Shown one piece after another: positions 10,460 through 22,400 of a stretch of DNA of 64,000 nt. Each line of letters opens with the position of its first letter. Positions within the stretch are counted from its first letter, which is position 1. The position numbers and the translations under genes were made by a program. Source of the DNA: Actinostola sp. cb2023 (lineage: Eukaryota; Cnidaria; Anthozoa; Actiniaria; Actinostolidae); the NCBI GenBank assembly GCA_033675265.1, contig JAUJYZ010000381.1, positions 93,501 through 157,500 on the forward strand, read 5' to 3'. The notes below the pieces were generated by a model. It was not told where the DNA came from. It was given only the letters and a program-made list of their open reading frames with translations, and did not search any database.

Positions 10460-13039
10460 GTGAATTTTTGGCGATACGTAGAGGTTTTGTGGTGCATGTT
10501 ATGTCCTATTAGTGGGGAAAGTAAGAGTCGAGAATGCGGTCTGTTTTGGAATACTCGTGTGAAAATATACGGTTATTAATCGATGGATAATCCTCCCTAG
10601 TTTGTGCCTTTCAGTAACAAAACTTATCTATAATATATGACTAACACATAGCGTGGTTTATGCAACATAATAATAACATGTATATCTATCTCTTCAAAGC
10701 TCCCTGGCTCGGTCGATGGTGCTATATGACATCAGGCTCTTTATTTAGCGATTTCTCATTCACAGACGCTTACTAGTATTAAAACTCGCCCTTCAAGGTG
10801 AAAACCTCCTAAAAATCCCCATTTCACCTAGTATTTCAGTAATATAATTCCTTTTCAGTGTAAAGTAAAATCTCCAAAACATATCTCTGTATTCCAATCT
10901 GATTTTGCATGACAGCTGAACAAATTCAAGCCACCCACGACTTCGGACGAGTCTGGGAGATCTTTTATAATATTTTTGAATGGAATGTTTTTACAAATTT
11001 CGTGAGATCTACTTCAAAATTACAAAGGTTCTTAGTTGTAGCTGTAAGGATAAAATAAAGTGGGATTCTGTAGGTTTATTACTCAATATTCTTGTTATGC
11101 AATCGCCGGTGCATTCGGCTAATTCGATTGTGTGGCAACGTAATTTTCACGAGATCATAAATTCCATTGTTTTATATATATACTTTGCTATTGTGCTAGT
11201 TTATTGTTCAACGCATAGCAAGACGTAAGGGTCTGAATGAAGCAGAAATGCGAAATATGAATAAGGATTTCGTATAATTCATTATTTGGTCGTCTGGTTA
11301 TAAACTCTAAAATGCAGACACTGCATTCGCAATGACTCAATATTGATATATGTGATGAATATTGGAATTGGTTTATTGTTTAAAATGAGACCGATAGCCT
11401 TGGACTATTGGTTCTGGGAATGTGTTATTTACACATATGTCTTATTAGTAAAGACATCATTTATACACCACTGGATAGCTTTCTACATATACAGTGAATA
11501 AAACGGGACAATGGAAAAAGGGCAGAAAATCCAAAATGAAAGAATGAAATGAGAAGTATAAATATTAAAAGAAGGTAGAGGGATAAGTAGTGCATGAAAC
11601 AGGACGAAGGAAAAGGGCAGACAATTCAAAATGAAAGAATAAACTGAATAAAAAGAAAATATATAACAGATGGAATCAAACTGAAAGTGGGAATGAAAGA
11701 GAAAATGAAATGGGAATGAAAGAGAAAACCCCCAAAATAAATACAGGATAACTGAAATGAAAAAAAAAAAAAATCCATCATGGTTCTGTTGTGAAGTACC
11801 TTGTCTAATATCCAAGTCAGGAATGTTGAGAGATTATTTGTGCTGTCAAATTTTGCCCTAAGGGGGTATGGCTAAATTTGCCAAGTTAGGCATTTAATAA
11901 ATCTCACAGCCAGATCAAAGGATCCTGACATATTTTGCAGCCCACAATGAAAATATAAACAATATCAGTATCGCTGAACATTTTGGAAAAATAAAAACAT
12001 ACATTTATAACTAAAAGAGTTTTTTTCGAATTAATTTTTAATATTCGAATAGCCAGGTGTTATTGGACAAAAACAAGTATATAGTTAAAATTTAAAACCA
12101 TGTGAACGCTAGTGGTGCTTTATTTAAATTTTGGGAGAAGAATGAGATTGAATCGATCTGAATTACTCACAAAATGGCTGGAAAGAACAGCAAATCGCTT
12201 CATGGAGAAACGCAATGCAAGAGGAAATTTTGTCATGATAATTATCATTATGGATTTGCCAAGTTGGATAACAAATCCAGATTTTTTTATTAGTGAGTTA
12301 TCTAAACACATGGCAAAGATTACCAGAATTTAAAATATTAATTACAATATAAAATATGAATTGTTTTTTTTCCCAACAGTTGAGGCTCATGCAAGGAATT
12401 TTGTGATTTTGATATTTTTGGAGGTAAATGTCACTCAGTATTTTTGGGAGAGTGAGATTCAGATTGATAAAAGTTAGTATATTTTTGTGGATCTAGTTTT
12501 TGTCCATGGGTATAGACCACATTCATAAGGACCTACCCAGTACAAATAATATTGCTTCTACCCGTATGTCTGAAAGTATTTTTGAAAAATCTTGTTGCTA
12601 TGGACAAAGTATTCTCATACTCATTAATTATTCATGAGGTAACCAGCCAATCAAATGCACAGAATAATACCACAGGATGTACTTTGAAACTAGGGAAAGT
12701 ACTGGCAAGAGTAACTGATTCTCCCCAGTACTTATCATGAGCGACAATTAGAACTAATCGTTCCTCATGACTGTACACGAGTTCTTATCCATCATATAAC
12801 AATCATTGGGACCTTGAACAGAGTAGAGGCAATACCACTCTGTCCGAATTAGCTTTAATCTGAAAACAGGCTCTACTTCATGCTACTCAAGAGTCCAACA
12901 CATGTGGGATACGATATCATGAGCAGACCATATGCAGACTCAAATTCTTGCTTTTCTGGGCTAAAATCTTGGAACTCTTTATTTATTGCCTTTAGGCCAT
13001 ATATTGCATGTAATAATTAAGGAGTATGAGAAGTCGTTC

Positions 13040-13099
13040 CAAAGCCTTGAATTCGGACTAGACAGGGAAACCCTGTCTTAGTCCTCATTCTCGGCTTTG
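13040..13099. repeat. Hairpin, 24-bp arms
   Basis: CAAAGCC to CTAGACAGGG pairs with CCCTGTCTTAG to GGCTTTG across a three-base AAA loop, with a few mismatches. Confidence 0.65.
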
Positions 13100-13146
13100 A
13101 ACTACTACTTCAAGAAGTTATAGCTGATCAAAAACAGAGGGTTTTG

Positions 13147-13399
13147 TACACATACCTCTTATTAACCAGGCACAAGGTACGTATGGGAAGTTATGGACCA
13201 AGTTTTTTCACACGTCCTTATAAAGTGGGTAAAAACGAGGATCCATAACTTCCCGTACGGACCGAGCAAGTGAGGTTAATAAGATATTTATTATATAGCT
13301 TTTCCTTACTTTGTTGTTTTCAGCAGGCCGTACGGGAAGTTATGGCCCACTAATTGACCATTGAGAGCGCACGTAGAGTCTGTGATATATAATAAATGT
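13147..13399. repeat. Dispersed repeat family A, copy 1
   Basis: It shares most of its length with 24756-25067: a CATACCTCTTATTAACC start, three copies (two of them inverted relative to each other) of a GTACGGGAAGTTATGG motif, the segment AATAAGATATTTATTATATA and the end ATATATAATAAATGT. It looks like a non-autonomous element of unknown class. Confidence 0.75.
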
Positions 13400-13707
13400 G
13401 TTTATCGACTGAGGTCTTTTGTGCCTTATTTGATTTGATTTTCACACTATAAAATGCTCAATGACATAATTATATAATTTCCAGGAATTTAATATTTCAC
13501 CTTCAAATTAACTCAGACATAATTTCCTATGGACATCATTAAAACCCTTCTTGCTATAATATCATAACAAATAAATTACCAACTACTAAATTATGCATTG
13601 GACATTTATGAATTCGGTCAACATTTTGGGTCTGGTGTAATTGACCCATATTTCTGGGGTCTGGTGATTAAACAAGTGGGTATTCTTGGGGGTACCCGGT
13701 ACTCAAT

Positions 13708-13933
13708 GGGGAGTTTGCAGGTCTTGTGTGACATTTTACTGTAAATTTTAATCCAGCTTGCCCACCACCATACGTTTCTTAAGAAAAAAGCCAACTTCGG
13801 TCGCCCATAATTTTCGCTCTATTCATCGAAATTTCTTCAGTTTCATTTTTAGCTAACTTTGGTGTGCTCTTTCAAATAATATATTTTTGTTGGATTAAAA
13901 TTTAAAATGTTATGCAAGACCTGCAAACTCCCC
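13708..13933. repeat. Foldback element
   Basis: The left arm TGGGGAGTTTGCAGGTCTTG and the right arm CAAGACCTGCAAACTCCCCA are inverted copies, and pairing continues imperfectly into the ATTTTAATCC/GGATTAAAAT segments. Confidence 0.7.
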
Positions 13934-14301
13934 ATTATGACTTCATTGTCACATCCCCATCACTTTTATACCCAAGTAACCATCTTTCTACCTTATGTTT
14001 GGATGTTGAATTAGTACAGAAGAAAAGAGAAGTATGTGGTTTTCAGCTAAGGACCACCAACAACCTTATAGTTTGTGTTTATTAGGCCATAGGGAATACT
14101 ACTATACATGCATTATAAATTTATTTCTAATTTTGCTGATCAATTAAATTGTTAGAAAATATTTACTTTTATACTTTTAATATCAAGTTATCTTAGTTCA
14201 TAAACTTCATTAAATCCTATGTACAATCCTGGTTTTACCATTAGATAATAATTATTATGTATTTTCAATTACATTGGGACCTTAAGGGTAAAAGTGTAGA
14301 G

Positions 14302-14543
14302 TAAAGGTGTGGACACACAGTGCAACATTGTGTGCAATATTGCTGGCAATTTTGTTGCAGCGTGTGTCCACCCCTGCAACATTTGCTCACAATTGACTAG
14401 CGCGCACCAATACGACGTAATTTGTTGCATGCAATGTTGCAGAAGTAGGACTCGATTCTACTTCTGCAACATTGCGTGCAACATGTTGCAGAGGTGAACA
14501 CACGCTGCAACAATACATGTTGCACCGTGTGTCCGCACCTTAA
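14302..14543. mobile_element. MITE family B, copy 1
   Basis: The ends TAAAGGTGTGGACACAC and GTGTGTCCGCACCTTAA are inverted. The body is unusually rich in GCAACA/TGTTGC motifs. The flanking TAA may be a 3-bp target duplication, as in Harbinger-type elements, but this is not certain. A truncated relative is at 31264-31446. Confidence 0.7.
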
Positions 14544-15097
14544 TGTACCAAATCTCGTTGGCCAACTGTCAGTGATTTGTCAACAACTGGTTGTTATTAT
14601 TCTGGTCCACTATTTTAAGGTCTGTACTATCATTGAATGGTTATAGTTAGAACTTGCAACAACAACAAACATTAATCCAAAATGCAATTTAAAGTGTTAA
14701 TCACTAGTTGAACTATTCATGTATTTTTTATATTCCCCCCAAAAAATGACTGTTGTTTCACACTAGGAAAGTATTATGACAAAAGTGTCCCACCACACTA
14801 GTCGAGACTGCATGCGTATCAATGTATATCCTTGACTATATTATTTACCCTTGACTGAGGGGCAAACACTGCCCCCCATGTGCTATCAAGCAGATAGTAT
14901 TCTATTGAAAAGGTGCAAATTACAGGTGAAAATTCCTCACGAGACCGGAAATGACGTATATTGATATATTAAAATGTAAAGTGCCAACACTGTGTCTGAA
15001 AAAAACACTTAAAATTTACTGATGTTTTGGATGTTAGTCTTTTGTCAGAGTATTTTATTTTATTAAGTTCTAAAATTTCTTTGTATGCAGACATGTG

Positions 15098-15192
15098 TTA
15101 GACTAGCGATTCCATAAGTCGCTGTTTTCGCTCTTTTAGTGAAAGTCAGAATCGACAAAGAGCGAACAGACCGACTTATGGAATCAGTCTAA
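15098..15192. mobile_element. Foldback MITE 1 of a cluster
   Basis: The ends TTAGACTAGCGATTCCATAA and TTATGGAATCAGTCTAA are inverted, and pairing continues through AGTCG..TGTT..CGCTCTT. Confidence 0.75.
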
Positions 15193-15211
15193 GGCATATG
15201 TATGAATAAAT

Positions 15212-15338
15212 ACCGTTTCCTCTGCGTTGAGTTTTGAGAATATATTCCAAACTTTCGGCCATTTTTACCCAGGTGATGATGGCCACAATGGCCGAAAGTT
15301 GGAAATAAATTCTCAAAACTCAATGCAGAGGAAACATT
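15212..15338. mobile_element. Foldback MITE 2 of a cluster
   Basis: The left arm GTTTCCTCTGCGTTGAGTTT and the right arm AAACTCAATGCAGAGGAAAC are inverted, followed by TTTCGGCCAT against ATGGCCGAAA. Confidence 0.8.
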
Positions 15339-15359
15339 AGTACATTATTCATAATATTT

Positions 15360-15618
15360 TACCACCAAAATCACTCGACAAAATGGCAAAATAACGATGG
15401 ATCGCTTTTTGAATTTCGGTTAACTCACGTGAGAGTTTGGAGCTCTCCAAATGGTCATGTGACATTCAAAAAGGTCTCCAGGATCAGAAAAGAGTGAGAA
15501 ACTAATGTCACATGACCATTTGGAGCTCTCAAAATGGTCACGCGAGTTAACCGAAATTCAAAACGCGATTGATCGTTATTTTTGCAGTGCTAACGACAGT
15601 TGAGTGATTTCGGTAGTA
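15360..15618. mobile_element. Foldback MITE 3 of a cluster
   Basis: The arms exceed 100 bp: TACCACCAAAATCACTCGAC on the left against GTTGAGTGATTTCGGTAGTA on the right, then GAATTTCGGTTAACTC and TGGTCATGTGACAT with their complements. Confidence 0.8.
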
Positions 15619-15835
15619 TTTGTTCATTCCTACATCCCATCCCTATACAAACCATCAACTTTCAGAATAATAACTATTTTACTCCAACGAAGGACAAACA
15701 TCTAAAACATCTGACAGTAAAATGAGTGTTCTTTGACACAGTGCATAAGTTCCATTCTAAACACTTGTTTCAATATTTGCAGTCATATTAGGAGTAATTA
15801 TTTGTCAAATAACATACAACATTTAGAATGGACCT

Positions 15836-16134
15836 CTTCGTAGTTTCCCAGAATGCTTCATGATTCTGCACGTGCAAGCGAGGTCAGGGAAAAAAATATT
15901 TAGAATTGATCGTGTATTGAGGAAAATATGACTACTGTAACTAATCAAGAACAGAAAAGGAATATTTTCTTTGCTTGGGAATTTGCATCTAACTTTCTAA
16001 TTCTTCTTATGCACTTTTAATTTAAAAGTCTAAGTTTTCTACTGAATTTCTTCGTTGTCTCTTAATATTTTCGATCTATTTTTCCCTCGCTTGCGCGCAC
16101 AGAATCATGAAGCATTCTGGGAAACTACGAAAAG
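15836..16134. mobile_element. Foldback MITE 4 of a cluster
   Basis: The left arm CGTAGTTTCCCAGAATGCTT and the right arm AAGCATTCTGGGAAACTACG are inverted. Pairing continues through CATGATTCTG..GCAAGCGA. It lies just downstream of the FBXL5 stop codon. Confidence 0.8.
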
Positions 16135-16255
16135 GTGCATATTATTACACCAAAACAGCTCAATTTTTTGACACATCAGCTCCTCATGAAGATTACCTGT
16201 TATATACTAAATGATAATTATACTATACATTCTAATAAATAAAATGCCATTTTCA

Positions 16256-16481
16256 CTACGCAAGACGACAGCATACTCTGTAAGTACAGTCCAAATTCTG
16301 GCAGCCACTGGCGGTGTCTGGGTAGGGTCCCTCATATATGTTATCACAATAAAAGAACTGGGCATGATCCAAAGATGGACACACGGACACTAGGTCCGTG
16401 AGACCTTGAGCTGTCACATTGAGACAACCAGAAAGGTCCAGATACTGGAGTCTTGGTAGACCACCATGGCTGGCCAAAGAC
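16256..16481 (-). CDS. FBXL5: FBXL5 exon 8: last LRR and Fe-S cluster cysteines
   Basis: The exon opens after a GTTATAG acceptor, completes an Arg codon (490) and ends at TAG (16258-16256). It encodes [33 protein letters not shown] and CC, matching the human C-terminus almost position for position with one extra residue between the first two ligand cysteines. Confidence 0.95.
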
Positions 16482-19400
16482 CTATAACACAAATAAAGAT
16501 ATCTATAATAGCCCATTATGCTTTGCATGCTTCATGTCCGCCAATTGTCACAGTTGGAAATTAAAATGTTTCAATTTGTCTTTCTGAATCTTACAAAAGT
16601 ATAATTAAATAATATAATCAAGTTCATTGTAATGTTCGTTAGTAAGTTCTTTGTCTTTTGTTATCTACAAAATAACAGCGGTACAAAGTACATGCATATA
16701 AGACATTGACTTCATTTAGATTTCAATCTAGTTGTGTCAGTTGTGCGATTAAAGTGATTTAAAAACCTCCTAGAGTCATTGACCGTGTCATCGAATACAT
16801 CGAATACTTTGTTCAATCACTCGGCACTTTTCTTATATCTCTCGCACGCACATTTACAACAATGCACTTCGTTATCACCCGGCAGTCTCATTCGGCAAGC
16901 TATCGTATATATCTGAACCTGCGATGTATCTGAGCCACTTTTGAGGTCAAAGACGAAACAGCATTTTTAGAGCCGGGCCTTCCACAGGAAGCCAGAGTAA
17001 TTAAGAAAATGCCCTATTTCTCTTTAGAACAAATCCATATTATTACGCACATCAGCTTACCTTAACCCCTCGTCAGTAATGTGATAACAACCAGACAGGC
17101 TAAGGTATTGTAATGAACACCTTGCCGTATTGGATTCGTAAGGGTATTCTACCATGCAACCACATGTCAAAGTGTTCTCATACATTCCTTCTTCTATGTC
17201 AGTATTGGCAGTGAACCGACCAAGGGCTGTAGACAGCCTAGTGAGAGTCTTGTCAGTGATGAGTTTACAACCAGATAAATCTAGTACTCTTAGCTTGGAT
17301 CCTCCTCCTTTGTGAAATAACCTATGACGAGATAAATAGAGGATATTACATGGTGGCTTTCAGAAGATACAAATTTATTTTCAAGTGGTAAAACAATATT
17401 TTACGAATGAGATTTCAGTTACAGTTTTAACAATAATATTCACGAAAAAAAAAATTTGATTCTGATTGGCTAAGAGCAGTGCAGTTGAAATGTAATGTGC
17501 AAATTATTATTGATTTCATTATTATTATTAATCATACAATTTCTCGTTCAATTTGGAATAATTTGCAATGGTGTGTTTTTCAAAGAGCTTAAATTTTGAT
17601 ACTCTTTGAAAAACACTTTAAATGTGCAAATAAATTGTTTCCAAATTGAACTCAAAACCGTTTGATAACCTCTACAAACACATAGATCTAACTTATATAT
17701 ACAAGTAAGCTTTGACTAATATTTTGTAATAATTTGGCCTAAGGATATTGAGGTACTGTACCACGAGTACCAGTACTGTGTTTGTTTACCCTTTCAGTCC
17801 ATAGTCTGTGACGGTCGTCTGGGACATGACCAGTTTTTCTACATTTGGACACTTACACAAAATCTTGAACACCTGAAGGAAATAAAAATAAGATGTAATA
17901 CTAAATAATGTGGCTGCATTTCCAGCGTGGTTGTACCTTGTGGTCTAGTGGTAACACATCGGACTAGCATCCTGAAGTCGTGGGTTCAAGTCCCGCCAAG
18001 GCAAACATTTTATCTTTCTATTTCTTTAATTTACTATCTATAGCTAATTGCATAATCGTTGTCAGGTTGAAAATCATGAAAGCTTTGACCAAAAGCAAAT
18101 TATTCAAAATGCAAATTATTCAAAATCGCTCTGATCAAAAAGTTTGAATTCTGTCTCAGATACTTTGCCTAATAGTATGTAGTTTATCATGCACATAGTC
18201 GCTTGTCTAGACACGGTGGGCACAAAAGTACTTGAAAACGCCAACGTTTGTATAACTTCTACAGTTTTAATCCAATCAAAATAAAACTTGGCAACGTGAC
18301 AGCACATGTCAAGGCAACAAACTTGTTCTTTTTTGTTTTTTGATTTTTATGATTTTTGGCGGGAAAATAACGTCATGAACATGACAACAAATTTTGAAAT
18401 TCAAAACTACAGTAAATTAATCATTTCATTTGAAAGAACATGTAAAATTAGAGAAATAGCTGAAATAATATCTCGGATAATATCTCGGATATCATTATTC
18501 AATCCAAAGATATTAATTTTTGAAATTTGAAATTTCCGCCATTTTGGGCTATTTTTAGTAACAAAATGGCGGATTTTCAAATTTCAAAAATTCATATCTT
18601 TGGATTGAATAATGATATCCGAGATATTATCCGAGATATTATTTCAGCTATTTCTCTAATTTTACATGTTCTTTCAAATACAATGATTAATTTACTGTAG
18701 TTTTGAATTTCAAATTTTGTTGGCATGTTCATGACGTCATTTTCCCGCCAAAAATCATAAAAATCAAAAAACAAAAAAGAACAAGTTTTATTTTGATTGG
18801 ATTAAAACTGTAGAAGTTATACAAACGTTGGCGTTTTCACGTACTTTTGTGCCCACCGTGAGAGCTCATCGAAATCTTGAGATATTTTAGAAAAACTGAT
18901 TTCAACGATCTTTGTTTATATTTGTTTATCGTTGCCAAGGAAACCTAGATCGAGCTGAAATTGACATAATTCTAAATTTCCATCTTTGCCCGATAACTGG
19001 TGCAAAAGTCGTTTTGATCGGGCTAGGATAAGTCTATCAATTCACCAAATGAAAAGTGTAAGTGTGGTCAGTTAAAAACTACTGCGAGTCACCTTAAATA
19101 GCTCATACACCTTCAAAACTACCAGAACATTGAATATATCTGCATGCAATGCGGCTCATGAACTGATTTCCCATCCATCCTTGCGGTCTCAGCTTCTATG
19201 ATTTATGATTTTCAACCCGACAACGATTATGCAATTAGCTATATACACACTGAAACAGTTTATATTGTTCACAATGTAATAACAATACATAATAGGTAAT
19301 GACGATGTTGCTATGGCAACTACTGCTGAGTTTGATTGACAACTGTCGCTTCTGTCAGTGATTTAGGTTGTCGCCTACATTCCTATGTCCATGTAAACAT

Positions 19401-22400
19401 AGTACAGTGGAACCCAGTTAATACGGACACCATCGGGACGAGACGCAGTGTCCGTATTAACCGGGTGTCTGTATTAACAGGGTATATTTTATAGGCATTT
19501 GAATGAGTTTCGATTCTGCCAGGACAGAACAACATGTATGCCCGTAATAACCGGGTGTCCGTATTAACCAGGTGTCTGTAAGGCCGGGTTCCACTGTACA
19601 GTCATGGTCAGGCAAGGAAAATACTAGACTGTGAGATGCTTGTTTTGTTTTCTACTCAGAAGGCTCACAGTCTAGGAAAAAGTCTTTACAACTATAAACC
19701 TAAACACATAACGTACCCACCATAAAACCCTAAATCTAACCTTAAAACAACCCTCAGAAACATTTAAACCAGTAAGAAATATTAAACCACAATATACACA
19801 TGACCTACCAAGGCATTGCTGAGTAAAGGAGAACACCCAAGACTGAGAACCTGGACAGACTTGCCAACGTATGGCAAAAGGTATTCAGCCATCCCCAACA
19901 TTCTGCGTAACTGAGACTTCAAAATCTGTCTGTTGTCATCTTCGTTATCATCATCACTGTTGCCCGACTCATCGACATCTGCATCATCATCTGCATAGTA
20001 ACTATGAATATAGATTATAATGTTGGAGGTTTATAAACAGAATTATCATTTAATTGGTTTATTCATGATTTACATGTATGTATGAGGAAAACAAGCACTG
20101 GATATGGATTTATCCAACAGATACATGTAGCGCTATTATTATTATTATCATTATCCACTCTCTGAACAACCAGGGCCTCGGGAGTGGAGTTTGATATTGC
20201 TTTTGGGATAATGTCACAAAAGCCCCTCCCCTTGCCTCCCCCTTCATCCTTGGGCTTAACATTTGATAGGTGCATAATGATACTCGGGATGACGCCTGAT
20301 CAGTCTAGCTCCAGAATTGGGGTTCTTTTACTCGTCTCTATTATCTGTTATACGAGAAGACCAAGTTTAAATGTCAACTTAAACACCAATAGCTTCAGGA
20401 GTACGCTATGTGGAAGCCTCAGATCAGAAGATGCTTTGGTTCGCTTGTTATCTGAACCTCCGTGGTACTGTCGGTGGCGCCATTTCAATTTCCTAAATAT
20501 CAAAGAAAATGGCTACTACAAAGCGCGAGTGAGCCGATATTCAAACTCAGACTCTACCTTTCAACTAACTCGCTTGGCTACAAGTGGGGATATCAGTGTA
20601 AATCCAGGACCAATTCAGGAAAAACCGAAATGCCAACAGTGCTCAAGGACTATTGCAAGAAATCATCGAGCTGTTGTTTGTTGTCAGTGCAGCCTTCCTT
20701 GGCACATCAAGTGTGGCGGAGTTACGCCCATGCAATATGCTACTATTGCAGCAAATACACAAGCCTGGACCTGTGTACGATGTGCACAGGGAGCAGTCAC
20801 TGATTTATTACATACGCTGCCATTTAGTACGGCTTCTGATGAATCTTTATTATTATTAAATGAAACAGCGAACTCACTGACAGATACAAATGAAGTTGAA
20901 TATGCTAATGACGGAAGCGAAGAAGAAGATCCCATGGGAGAATCGCTGTCACGTATTGTTTCCTCAAGACAAAAGAACAATCGAGGACTACTAATGATGC
21001 ATCTGAACATAAACAGTATACAGAACAAATTTGAAGAATTCAAAATATTAGTTAATCAACTCAAAGCACAAGTCATTTTCTTGACGGAAACAAAAATTGA
21101 TTCGTCATATCCAAACAGTCAGTTCAGTTTAGAAGGTTACAACTTGTACAGACAGGATCGTATCAAAGGAGGAGGTGGAATTTTGGCGTATTTCTCGTCT
21201 AATCTACCTACAAAAAGGCTAAAACTTCAGAGGAAATACAACACTTTTGAATCACTTGTCATCAAATCCAAGTTTGGCAAACACGAAGTGATAGTTATTG
21301 GTCTATATAGGCCTCCGAAGGCTGTTGGAAATGATTACTACCTCAGATTGGAAAAAGATCTAAATGATATCGTCTCCTGGGCATCACTACAGACGCAATT
21401 CGTTGTAATAACTGGAGATCTAAACCTTGATCGTCTGAAACCTGAACTTAGGGAAGGTAAAATATTGAAGGATCTTGAGGATGTTCATGGACTTACTTGT
21501 TTGATAACGAAACCCACAAGATTAACACACAAACTTTACTCCATGTCATTCTAACCAATAAACCTGAACTTAGGGAAGGTAAAATATTGAAGGATCTTGA
21601 GGATGTTCATGGACTTACTTGTTTGATAACGAAACCCACAAGATTAACACACAAACTTTACTCGATGTCATTCTAACAAATAAACCTGAACTTTTAAAGA
21701 AGCGCATGTCTACAACCCAGAGATTAGTGACCATGCAATGGTAATTGGGATTATGACTGGAAATGCCATCCATCATCCTCGTAAAGTTGTTACCTTCAGA
21801 AATTTTAAGAAGATGGATGAAGAAAACTTCTTAAATGATTTAAGAACAGCACCGTGGCACGTAGGAAATATTGTTGACTCCATAGACGACCAGTATCATT
21901 ACTGGGAATCCTTACTTAATAACATCTTGGATGACCATGCACCGCTAAAGAAGATGAGAGTGAGAGAGACTGATGTCCCATATATGACAACAGAGTGGAA
22001 AGCTGCTATCAGGAAGAAACGTAGATATGGAAAAATATTCTTAAATAATCCAACGCAAGAAAATCGCGAACTAAAGAATAAGTGGAGGAATACAGCAACA
22101 AAGCTTCGTCGAAAAGCTATAAAGGAATACTGGAAAACAAAAACAGAAGAGATTAAAACCAATCCGAAAGAGTTTTACAAAGTTTTTAAGCCTATGTTAA
22201 ATACAAGGGCTAAAGGAAATGATAAACAATGTGTAACCTTGGAAATTGATGGCGCTATCATAGGCGATCAAAAAACAGTTGCTAATCACTTTGTAAATTA
22301 CTTTGCCTCGGTGGCTAAAAACATTGGAGATCCTGAAATATTGGCGCTCACTGAAGACCAGTTAAAAAGCCATTCTAGCACACAAACCATAAATAACAAC

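Larger units (their letters stand above)
10460..16255. other. Intergenic space between convergent DYRK2 and FBXL5
   Basis: No recognisable exon is present. From 10460 to about 13000 it is plain AT-rich DNA, including a purine-rich stretch at 11500-11760 with an internal imperfect duplication (a GGAC..GGAAAAGGGCAGA segment occurs twice). From 13 kb on it is dense with foldback elements, listed separately. The 3' ends of DYRK2 and FBXL5 face each other across it. Confidence 0.6.

Noticed and set aside
11483..11815. 110-codon Phe/Ser/Leu-rich minus-strand ORF that looks membrane-like
   Set aside because: It is the complement of a purine-rich low-complexity tract with no family resemblance.
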